64,000 bases of DNA. It comes from an uncultured Opitutales bacterium. GTDB taxonomy: Bacteria; Verrucomicrobiota; Verrucomicrobiia; Opitutales; Intestinicryptomonadaceae. The first letter of the stretch is position 1; the number at the start of each line of letters is the position of its first letter. The stretch spans positions 1-64,000 of the forward strand of contig URJJ01000007.1 of the NCBI GenBank assembly GCA_900548185.1, in the 5' to 3' direction. Below, one piece after another: positions 44,921 to 53,500 of this stretch. Position numbers and translations under genes: made by a program. The notes beneath the pieces are model-generated. The model worked only from the letters and a program-made list of their open reading frames with translations. It had not been told where the DNA came from and searched no databases.

Positions 44921-46198
44921 CTATTTGCCGCACGAGCAGGCGCAGCCCTTGTCGGAGAGGGAGACCACTCCGGGCAGCTCCTTGCCTTCGAGGAATTCCA
45001 GCGACGCGCCGCCGCCCGTCGAGACGTGGGACATCCTGGGGGCGAGGCCGCTCTTGTTCACCGCCGCGACGGAGTCGCCGCCGCCTATGATGGAGATGCC
45101 GCCGTTTTCCTTGACGAGCGCAACCGCCTCGCAGACGCCGAAGGTGCCCCTGCTGAACTTTTCCATTTCAAAGCAGCCCATGGGGCCGTTCCAGACTACG
45201 GTCTTTGCGCTCTTTATGGCGTCGGAGTAAAGCTCCACGGTCTTGGGGCCTATGTCGAGGGCCATCCAGCCGTCGGGAATGTCCTGGCCGACAACCTGAG
45301 TGGCCGCGTCGGGGTCGAACTTGTCGGCGGCGATATTGTCGACGGGAAGGAGGAAGTTCACGCCGAGCTCCCGGGCCTTTTCCATCATTTCCTTTGCGTA
45401 GCCGAGCTGGTTCTCCTCGCAGAGGCTCTTGCCGATGTCGTGGCCCATGGCCTTGAGGAAGGTGTAGGCCATGCCGCCGCCTATGATGAGCGTGTCAACC
45501 TTGTTGAGCAGGTTCTTGACGACCGCGAGCTTGTCGGAGACCTTCGCCCCGCCGAGAATCGCCACGAACGGGCGGACGGGCTTTTCGACGGCCGAGCCGA
45601 GGTATTCGATTTCCTTTTCCATCAGGAATCCCGCCACGGAGACGGGGATGTACTTGGTGATTACGGCCGTGGAGGCGTGCGCGCGGTGCGCGGTCCCGAA
45701 GGCGTCGTTGCAGAACACGTCGCCGTATGAGGCGAGCTTCTTTGCAAGCTCCTTCTGCTTTTCCTTGAGGGCGGCCTTGCGGGCCTTGAAGTCCTCGTCG
45801 CTCTCGCCGTCCTTCTGCTTGCACTTGGCCTGCTCTTCGGCGTGGTAGCGGGTGTTTTCGAGCATGAGTATCTCCCCGGGCTTGAGGGCCGCGGCGTCCG
45901 CGTCGGCGCCGGCGCAGTCGGGGTTGAACTTCACGGGCTTTTCAAGGAGCTTTGAAAGGTAGTCGGCCACGATTTTCATCGTGGTGTCGGGCGTGATGCC
46001 CTTTTCGTCGGGGCGGCCCATGTGGGACATGAGGATGAGGCTGCCGCCCTGCTCGAGAACGTACTTGATTGAGGGGAGGGCGCCGCGTATGCGGGTGTCG
46101 TCCTTGATTGCGCCGTCCTTGACGGGAACGTTGAAGTCGACGCGCATTACGACCTTCTTGCCCTTGAGGTCGATGTCGCGCAAAGTTTTCTTGTTCAT
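44921..46198 (-). CDS. pgk: Phosphoglycerate kinase
   Basis: A 425-residue enzyme making ATP from 1,3-bisphosphoglycerate. It has KVVMRVDFNVPVKDG, SHMGRPD, GGAKVSDK and the nucleotide loop IIGGGDSVAAV. After LMLENTRYHAEE there is a Lys/Glu-rich insertion of about 30 residues (CKQKDGESDEDF onward) relative to E. coli, predicted as a surface helix. The C-terminus ends in KGCACSCGK, three cysteines in a row of six. ATG 46198 with AAAGGA upstream is the start; the frame to 46276 is not needed. Confidence 0.96.
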   Translation of the reverse strand: MNKKTLRDIDLKGKKVVMRVDFNVPVKDGAIKDDTRIRGALPSIKYVLEQGGSLILMSHMGRPDEKGITPDTTMKIVADYLSKLLEKPVKFNPDCAGADADAAALKPGEILMLENTRYHAEEQAKCKQKDGESDEDFKARKAALKEKQKELAKKLASYGDVFCNDAFGTAHRAHASTAVITKYIPVSVAGFLMEKEIEYLGSAVEKPVRPFVAILGGAKVSDKLAVVKNLLNKVDTLIIGGGMAYTFLKAMGHDIGKSLCEENQLGYAKEMMEKARELGVNFLLPVDNIAADKFDPDAATQVVGQDIPDGWMALDIGPKTVELYSDAIKSAKTVVWNGPMGCFEMEKFSRGTFGVCEAVALVKENGGISIIGGGDSVAAVNKSGLAPRMSHVSTGGGASLEFLEGKELPGVVSLSDKGCACSCGK

Positions 46199-46272
46199 TG
46201 TAAGTCCTTTTTTTTGGGTGAAAAAAAATTTCCTTGAGAATGGCCGCTTTTGGGGCCTTTGCAACAAATTTC

Positions 46273-48276
46273 TCAAAGTTTTATTTGGACGGACCCGCCC
46301 GGCGCGACTGTTTTTTCCGCCGTTTTGCCGGTCTTTCGGGAGGCCACCCTCACCCTCGTGCCGCCGTTTGCCCGGGATAGCTCCACGTCGAAGTCGTCCC
46401 CGAACGCGCGTATGCGCGAGAGTTTCGCCCCCGCCCAGCCGCCGGGCAGGCCCGGGCGGATTTCAAAGCTCCGAAACCCGGTGGGGCGGATGCCGAATAT
46501 GCCTTCGCTCGCTATCCTGCAAAAGAGCGCGCTCTCGGCCGAAAGGTGGCGTTTGTCGCCCTCGGGAAATGCCTCTATGGCGTAGGGGACGTGCCCGCCG
46601 AGAAGGCGCTTGGCGGCGTATTCCGCCAGGGCCCTGGCCGCCCCGTCCGCCTTGCCCGCCGCAAATAGGCCGCGCAGGGCGTAGAGGTAGGTCCTGTCCC
46701 AGTAGTTGTTGCACGTGCTGGACTGGACGAGCATGCCGTCTTTTGTGAGGAGCCGCGGCGAGAGCAGGGCCTCGGCTGTGCCGTCCGCCCGGTCGAGGAT
46801 TCCCATGCAAAGCGGTATGGCTATCCAGGAGCGCAGGACGTCGTTTCCCTCGTAGTACCTGTATGTCTTGAACCCTTCGACTTCGGCTTCAAAGTGCCTT
46901 TTTATGTTTTTGCGCATCTCAGCCGCCCGCGCGGACAGCTCCCTTGCGGCTTTTGCGTCGCCCAGCTCGCGCTTGAGGTGCGATGCGGAAACCAGCGCGT
47001 CGTAGTAGAGCGACGACGTGCACAGGTTGGCGTCCCCGGCCGGGAAGCGCAGCTCCAGCTCGTCGCAGTCCGACCTGACGACGCCGCGTTCGTCGAGGTT
47101 TCTGCGGCAGTATTCGAGGCACCAGTCTATGAGCGGCTCCAGCTCCCCGGCCCTGGCGGCGTCGCCGCAGGCGAGCGCAAGCCGCCCGGCCCCGTAGGCT
47201 ATCATGGCGGCGTCGCCCCTGTCGCCCTTGCCGTTCCAGGTGATTTTCCCCTCGGCGGTTATGGCGGAGGGTATCATTTTGTAGTCGGGGCTCATGTGCC
47301 TTGACCAGAGCGCGAACATGTTGAAGGCGGCCTCGAGCGCGTTTTTGTCGCCCAGGAAGGGGAAGAGGGGGCTTGCGTACTCGGCCTGGTCGTTCGCCCA
47401 AAAGCCCATGTAGTAGCGCCCGCCGCCCGGGCAGTGCATGAGGCCCGCGCGCGTTTCAAAGACGCTTTCGGCCGCGCGGATTTTCGCGAAGGCGAACATC
47501 CTGTCGATGGCGGGGTCCGGGGTTTTTAGCGTCAGGCTCTCGCCGAGGCCGCTTAGAAAAACGCGCCTTTTTGCGATTTCTGCCCGCGCGTCCGCCTCGG
47601 GGTCTTCGCCGTCCGGTGAGGCGCAGATTGTCATCTGGAACCTGAGCGTGCCGTTTGGCTCCAGCCTGAAGCCGCCGTGCCCCGAAGTCTTGCAGACGGC
47701 CTTGTACCTGCCCGAGTCGCACAGCCCCTCGTTCGGGCGGGCGACTATGCAGATTTCAGGAATTTCGACGTTTGCCGCCGAGTCTCCGACGTTTTTTACC
47801 TCTATTGCCTGGCATATCGCGGCCTTGTCCGGCGACGGGGCTATTTCGCGCGAAATTTCCAGCCTGCTTTCCCCGTCGAAGCGCTCCTCTATTCTGAGGA
47901 CCCCGTCGAAGGTTATCCTTTTGACTTTTGCGCGCACCCTGTTGGGCGTGTCCCTGACCGCCCCGAAGCGCCCCGTGTTTGCGAGCTTCAGCGGGTCTAT
48001 TGCAAAATCCCTTATGAAAGCCGACTCCATCAGGTTCGGCTTCATGCGAAAGGACGGGAAAACGGCCCTGACGCTCAGCTCGAGCTCCCCGGCGGCGTCT
48101 GCGCCGTAGTCGACTATCGCCGACGCCTTCAGGCCGCTCATCTCTATCCTGTCGCGGTGCGCCTTCCCCTTTTCAGGCTCGAAGGCAATCGAGCCTTCGT
48201 GCAGCTTCCAAATCTCTCCCTCCCCGAATGCGAGGGCGCCAAACGCCATTGCGGCAAGTGCGATTATTTTTTTCAC
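46273..48276 (-). CDS. Secreted (alpha/alpha)6-barrel glycosidase-like protein
   Basis: A 667-residue protein with a signal peptide (1-18), an N-terminal beta-sandwich (about 20-240) and an (alpha/alpha)6-type catalytic region. MGFWANDQAEYASPLFPFLG carries a likely acidic catalytic residue, and HLSAESALFCRIASEGIFGI near the end resembles the closing helices of rhamnosidase, GH63 or glucosylceramidase-type barrels; a short beta-domain ends the protein. The exact family is not settled. It lies between gap and pgk on the same strand, 75 bases before pgk. Confidence 0.65.
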   Translation of the reverse strand: MKKIIALAAMAFGALAFGEGEIWKLHEGSIAFEPEKGKAHRDRIEMSGLKASAIVDYGADAAGELELSVRAVFPSFRMKPNLMESAFIRDFAIDPLKLANTGRFGAVRDTPNRVRAKVKRITFDGVLRIEERFDGESRLEISREIAPSPDKAAICQAIEVKNVGDSAANVEIPEICIVARPNEGLCDSGRYKAVCKTSGHGGFRLEPNGTLRFQMTICASPDGEDPEADARAEIAKRRVFLSGLGESLTLKTPDPAIDRMFAFAKIRAAESVFETRAGLMHCPGGGRYYMGFWANDQAEYASPLFPFLGDKNALEAAFNMFALWSRHMSPDYKMIPSAITAEGKITWNGKGDRGDAAMIAYGAGRLALACGDAARAGELEPLIDWCLEYCRRNLDERGVVRSDCDELELRFPAGDANLCTSSLYYDALVSASHLKRELGDAKAARELSARAAEMRKNIKRHFEAEVEGFKTYRYYEGNDVLRSWIAIPLCMGILDRADGTAEALLSPRLLTKDGMLVQSSTCNNYWDRTYLYALRGLFAAGKADGAARALAEYAAKRLLGGHVPYAIEAFPEGDKRHLSAESALFCRIASEGIFGIRPTGFRSFEIRPGLPGGWAGAKLSRIRAFGDDFDVELSRANGGTRVRVASRKTGKTAEKTVAPGGSVQIKL

Positions 48277-48360
48277 TGCAAACCCGACTACCCTGTTTTC
48301 TCCGGGCAGTCAAACGCAAACCGGCCCCGGCGCCGCATTCCGCGGGGGCCGGGTGCGGAC

Positions 48361-48391
48361 AAAAAAAGGCGGCCCGCAAAACGGGGCCGCC
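48361..48391 (-). terminator. Rho-independent terminator after gap
   Basis: GGCGGCCC (48368-48375) pairs perfectly with GGGCCGCC (48384-48391); on the minus strand seven T residues follow. It separates gap from the glycosidase gene. Confidence 0.9.
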
Positions 48392-48410
48392 CTTTTTTAA
48401 AGCGTTCAGC

Positions 48411-49409
48411 CTACTTGCTGATGACGCGGGCCATTTCGAGAACCTTGTTCGAATAGCCCCATTCGTTGTCGTACCAGGAGACGACCTTGACGAACGTCGG
48501 GTCGAGCTGGATGCCGGCCTTGGCGTCGAAGATGGAGGTCTTCGGGCAGTCGCGGAAGTCGGTGGAGACGACGGCGTCTTCGGTGTAGCCGAGGATGCCC
48601 TTGAGCTCGCCTTCGGAAGCTTCCTTCATGGCCTTGCAGATGTCTTCATAGGAGCAGGCCTTTTCGAGTTCGACGGTGAGGTCGACCACGGAGACGTCGG
48701 AAGTCGGGACGCGCATGGACATGCCGGTGAGCTTGCCGTTGAGTTCCGGGAGAACCTTGCCGACGGCCTTGGCCGCGCCCGTGGAGGACGGGATGATGTT
48801 CTCGAGGATGCCGCGGCCGCCGCGCCAGTCCTTCTTGGAGGGGCCGTCAACGGTCTTCTGGGTTGCGGTGGCGGCGTGCACGGTGGTCATGAGGCCGCGC
48901 TTGATGCCGAACTTGTCGTTGAGAATCTTGGAGATCGGGGCGAGGCAGTTCGTGGTGCAGGAAGCGTTGGAGATTATCTTCTGGCCGGCGTAGGTCTTGT
49001 CGTTTACGCCGTAGACGAACATCGGGGTGGCGTCCTTGGAGGGGGCGGACATGATGACCTTCTTGGCGCCCGCCTTGAGGTGCGCGGAAGCGAGCTCTTC
49101 GGTGAGGAAGAAGCCGGTGGATTCGACGACGACGTCGGCGTCAACTTCGTCCCACTTGAGGTTGGCGGGATCCTTCTCGGCGGTGAGGCGGATCTTGTTG
49201 CCGTTTACAACCATGTAGCTGCCTTCGACCTTCACGTCGCCCTGGAAGCGGCCGTGGACCGAGTCATACTTGAGCATGTACGCGAGATATTCGGGATCGA
49301 GAAGGTCGTTGATGCCGACGATCTGGATGTCGTTTGCGAAGTTTTCAACCGCGGCGCGGAAGACCATGCGGCCGATGCGGCCGAAACCGTTGATACCTAC
49401 TTTAACCAT
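48411..49409 (-). CDS. gap: Glyceraldehyde-3-phosphate dehydrogenase
   Basis: The 332-residue NAD-dependent glycolytic dehydrogenase. VGINGFGRIGRMVFRAAV begins the Rossmann fold and SNASCTTNCLAPISKIL holds the catalytic Cys. RVPTSDVSVVDLTVELEK and WYDNEWGYSNKVLEM are typical of the type I enzyme. Codon use is strongly biased, as expected for a highly expressed gene. It has its own promoter and terminator, so it is a separate unit from pgk-tpiA. Confidence 0.97.
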   Translation of the reverse strand: MVKVGINGFGRIGRMVFRAAVENFANDIQIVGINDLLDPEYLAYMLKYDSVHGRFQGDVKVEGSYMVVNGNKIRLTAEKDPANLKWDEVDADVVVESTGFFLTEELASAHLKAGAKKVIMSAPSKDATPMFVYGVNDKTYAGQKIISNASCTTNCLAPISKILNDKFGIKRGLMTTVHAATATQKTVDGPSKKDWRGGRGILENIIPSSTGAAKAVGKVLPELNGKLTGMSMRVPTSDVSVVDLTVELEKACSYEDICKAMKEASEGELKGILGYTEDAVVSTDFRDCPKTSIFDAKAGIQLDPTFVKVVSWYDNEWGYSNKVLEMARVISK

Positions 49410-49451
49410 TGTATTTCCTTTTTATGGATTGTTTGAAAATAATAAGAGCCC

Positions 49452-49480
49452 GATACTGCGCCGCAAATGGCGCCTGTCAA
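49452..49480 (-). promoter_or_regulatory. Candidate promoter of gap
   Basis: On the minus strand a perfect TTGACA (49475-49480) and AGTATC (49452-49457) are separated by 17 bases, 43 bases before the start codon. AAAGGAAAT lies just upstream of the ATG. Confidence 0.5.
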
Positions 49481-49583
49481 GACACTTTTTGCGCAAATTC
49501 CGCGCCCCGCGGGCCGTTTGGGCAAAAAAATGCGCGCCCTCCGGCTGGGGCGCGCCCGTGTGCGGCCGGTTCGCGGCCGGGGG

Positions 49584-50303
49584 TCAGCGCGGCCCGCGCT
49601 CGACTTTCACTATCCTGCTGGAGGCCCCCTCCTTTGCGGGATTGCCGAATATGTACACGACGCAGCGCCTGCCGCCGCTGAAGGAAAAGTCGGTTGAGAG
49701 GGTCATCCTGGGCTTCGGGCCGGAGAGGTCGAACGTCTTGAAGTCGACCGCCGCGCCGTTTTTCGCGCCGCTTATTTCGCGGGTGTAGGATTCAAACGGC
49801 TTGAGTTTCACCGCAGCCTTGTCTATCCCGAAGCCCATCGTATAGGGCGAGAGGTTCACCACGCTGAACGAGGAGAGGGGCATTTTTGCGATTGATATGT
49901 CCACGATGTTCCCGGCGTAGGTGCCGTCGTCGCGCCTGAAAACGCCCACGACCATGTCGATGAGGCCCTTTGTGGGGATTGTCAAAACGGGGGTGAAAAA
50001 CACGCGCTCCCCGTCCTTTTTGCGGGTGTAAAAGGTGAGGTTGTCGTTTCTCGGGGCCGCGTAGGTGTCCGGCATGTAGCGGTCCGTGCCGATTTCTATC
50101 GGGGCGAAAAACGACCCGACACGGACGAAGAGAGTGTGCGTCTTCCCGTCCATTGCAAGCAGCCTGAAGGCCGGTTCGGAGTCGGCGGGCCTCTCGAACT
50201 CGAAGTCCTCGGGGGCGTCCTGGCCCATTATCGGCTCCGATTGGGCCAAAAGGAAGTGCGCGGGGAGCAGGAAAAGCGTCAATATGGCTGCAAACAGTCG
50301 CAT
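49584..50303 (-). CDS. Hypothetical secreted protein
   Basis: A 239-residue protein with a signal peptide (MRLFAAILTLFLLPAHFLLA). The mature part is beta-rich (AFRLLAMDGKTHTLFVRVGS, IVDISIAKMPLSSFSVVNLS, RRCVVYIFGNP). No family is recognised. It is divergent from the giant pilus-like gene and may work with it. ATG 50303 is the start; the frame continues to 50420 without a plausible signal. Confidence 0.65.
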   Translation of the reverse strand: MRLFAAILTLFLLPAHFLLAQSEPIMGQDAPEDFEFERPADSEPAFRLLAMDGKTHTLFVRVGSFFAPIEIGTDRYMPDTYAAPRNDNLTFYTRKKDGERVFFTPVLTIPTKGLIDMVVGVFRRDDGTYAGNIVDISIAKMPLSSFSVVNLSPYTMGFGIDKAAVKLKPFESYTREISGAKNGAAVDFKTFDLSGPKPRMTLSTDFSFSGGRRCVVYIFGNPAKEGASSRIVKVERGPR

Positions 50304-50525
50304 TTTAATGGAAACTTTCGTTATGGGATGGGTTGCTTGTAAAGTTTGGATAATAATGCCGATATGATATGGCCCCAAAAGGGAGGAAATCAATCTAAAA
50401 TTTGCTTTTTTCGATTGCATCGAAGTTTTTTTTCATCTATTGGAAAAGGCTGAATTAAGAAAAACTTTGTATTTTACCCCGACCCCCCAATGCCATCAAA
50501 TATTCCAATGAACAAAGGAAGTGCA

Positions 50526-53500
50526 ATGAAAACCCGCAACCGCAAGGCTTTCGCCCTGGTCCTGGCGATAGGCGCAATGGCGTTCATGGTGCTGCTTACG
50601 CTGACGCTTTCGTCTATCATATCGGCAAAGCTGCGCGTTATAAACGCGCAAAAGCAGGCCCGCGAGGCTCGTTCCAACGCCATTTTGGGCATGAGCGTCG
50701 CCATTTCCGAACTTCAGCGCACGCTCGGGCGCGACAATGCCGTGAGCTTCCAGGCTTCGGTCTTTGACGAGGACCCCAAGACCGTCAAAATTGACGGCGT
50801 GAAGGTTCCCTACGCCCTCGGCACCATAAAAATTGAAAAGGACAACTCTTCCCTGGAGCCCCTCGACCTCTACGAGGAGCAGGTGGGCATCGTCGACGCC
50901 ATCAAAAACGGCGGTGACGACCCGTCCGTCACGTGGCTCATATCTTCCGAGAAGAGGCTCCGCAACCCGATATTCGAGCAGATGAGCGAGATGAGCGGCG
51001 AAACCGTGAAGCTCGCAGAATACAAGGAGCTCGTGGACTACCCCGTAGAATTTGGCGGGCGCGTGAGCGCGATAGACAAGGCAGATACCGTGGAGGTCCG
51101 CGCCGGCAAGGTGCCCTTGGCGGCCGCATCCACCGGCAAGGGCGAGGGCGCTTACGCCTACTGGATTTCCGACGAGAGCCTCAAGGCCAAGGTGAGCCTC
51201 ATCCGCCCCGACAAATATCTCGAAGAGGAAACCGGGGATGCGGCCAGCATCGAGGCTCCGGCCGACTCGCGCACTCCGCAGATTGTGAACCTGAGCTTTG
51301 TTGACGAGCTGGCGGACCTGCACCTGAACCCGTTCGTGGATGGCTACAACGAAATCGCCGCAAAGAACATGGCGAAGGCCACTGTCCTGGGCGAGGTGGC
51401 CCTCGTGGACAACTCCCTCACCCAGTGGGCCAAGGACAACTTGAACGACTATACCGCCTCGTCCGTGGGCATCCCCGTGGACGTCACGCAGGGCAGACTC
51501 AAGGAGGACCTCACCGCATACCTCTCCTACAAGGTTGGGCTGAAGGACGAGGATCCAATCATACGCGGCAGCAGCGCCGACGAGGACTACACCGGCGTCA
51601 ATTTCGGCATTCGGGACTGGGAGACGCACCTGCCCCGCTTCGGCCAGCTGAGGGACTTCTACGAGTTTGGGGCGCAGGACAAGCTGAACTTTGAGAACGA
51701 GTTCCCCGTTTCTCCCGCCCAGTTCCAGAAGGGTTCCGGCGAGATAAAGCACGGCCTCTATCCCATAATACAGGGCGTGCAGTGGGTCATGCTGCCCGCA
51801 TACAGGAATGTCGGCTCTTCGACCGGGCCGAACACGCAAAGCTCGCTTGAAACCAAATTGCAGGACCTTTTCAAAAATCCCAAGAACGCCAAAGTCCAGG
51901 TGGAGGTCGTGCTTTTGATGTGGCCCAAAATAAGGATATGGAATCCCAACAACGTCACTTTGGAAAAGACCGACTATATTTTCCGCCTGTACATGCCCTT
52001 CAGGTTTGCGGCTTCCACGCTCAGCGAGAACGACGTTGGTAACGGTAATCCTGATCCGATTTCCTTCGGTTTTGTCGACTGGCGCGCCTACGAGGAAAAG
52101 GACATAAGAAGGCCCTCCCTCACTGCCGGAAGGGGGTATTCAACTCTTTTTGAGAGGACGAAAAATCTCCCCGCCGACGCCCAGGTGAAATATGAGAAGG
52201 GGTATTTCGACGAGTTCATAAAGGACAAGGCGGGGAGAAACAATCCTGTGCCCGTCATGAATTTCCGCGTAAATTCGCTCTCGATGCGCCCCGGCGAAAT
52301 GCTTGAGCTAATCGCCAAGGATCCGGGCAACGGGGAAAATATTTATAAGGATGTCGAGCTGTGGTCGGGCCAGACGCTTTCAAATAACGACAATCTTCTC
52401 CAGCCGGACACCCTCGCAGTCGAGGGCGGATCGTCCGACAAGAACGTCCAGGTTCAGCCCGGCAGGTACTTTGTCGTGCGGACGGGGCTTTATTTGGAGT
52501 CTTCGCGCCTTGTCGAAATGACTAACAGCAATCTGAGCGAAAACGGAAATTCCGAAGTGTTAGAGGTAAGCCCCCTCAAAGATCCTGACAAGCAGGTGCT
52601 GATAGAAAATTGGCAGCCCCAATCCGACGGCACTTTTACTGCGGAAGACCCGACCAATTCCAAAAATACTTTTTACGTCTATCCCGAGTCGCTCGTACTC
52701 ACAAAACTGAGGGGTACTAATGCCGTCAATTTGGAGAATCCCCTGGAGCCCCTGCTTCGCTTCAGCAGCAGCAGCAGCCTGAGCCACTCCCAGGACGGGC
52801 AGAGTTACTATCAGCCGGGATGGAGCATCCAGAGGGTGCGAGCCAACAAGAGCGGCGGCCCCGTGTACTATGACCGCATCGGAAACGAAATACTCAAGGT
52901 AAATAACGGTTCCATGGAGCGCCTGGCCGTTTTGGATTTGAACGAGTTTAACAGTACGACGAGCCTCACTCCGGATAATGAAAAACGGCGCGACGACGTT
53001 CACCACTACTACCGCCAGGCCAAGGGAAACCTGTTCAATGTCTGGGAGGCGCAGTATCCCACGCAAGGCAGCAGTTTCAACTTCCCAACCAGACTGGCTG
53101 TGCTGCCATACGAGGGTTATGTCCGCGACTGTGACATGGGCACGCAGGATCTTACAAAGAATGTGAGGTCTGTATTCATGCTCAACTCCAAGCTGCGAAT
53201 GGGCGTTGACTCCATCTTGAAAAATACCTTCCCATTGTCATACGGCTACCGCTATCCGGATATTTACGACTTTGAATACAGGATATTCAACGTCACCAAC
53301 ATCCGTCAGAACATGACAAGGAGCTCCTCCATCACGGAAGACCCGATAAGGCGCAACTCGTCCAATTATTCCGTCGCCTTCAAGTGGGCGGGTATACTTC
53401 CCATCAACTACACGAACTTCTTCGGCGGAGTTCCTTCGGCGGTTAGCGATGCCACCAATTACACTTACAGGCTCGGAAAACTTCCGAACTACGAAAACAT

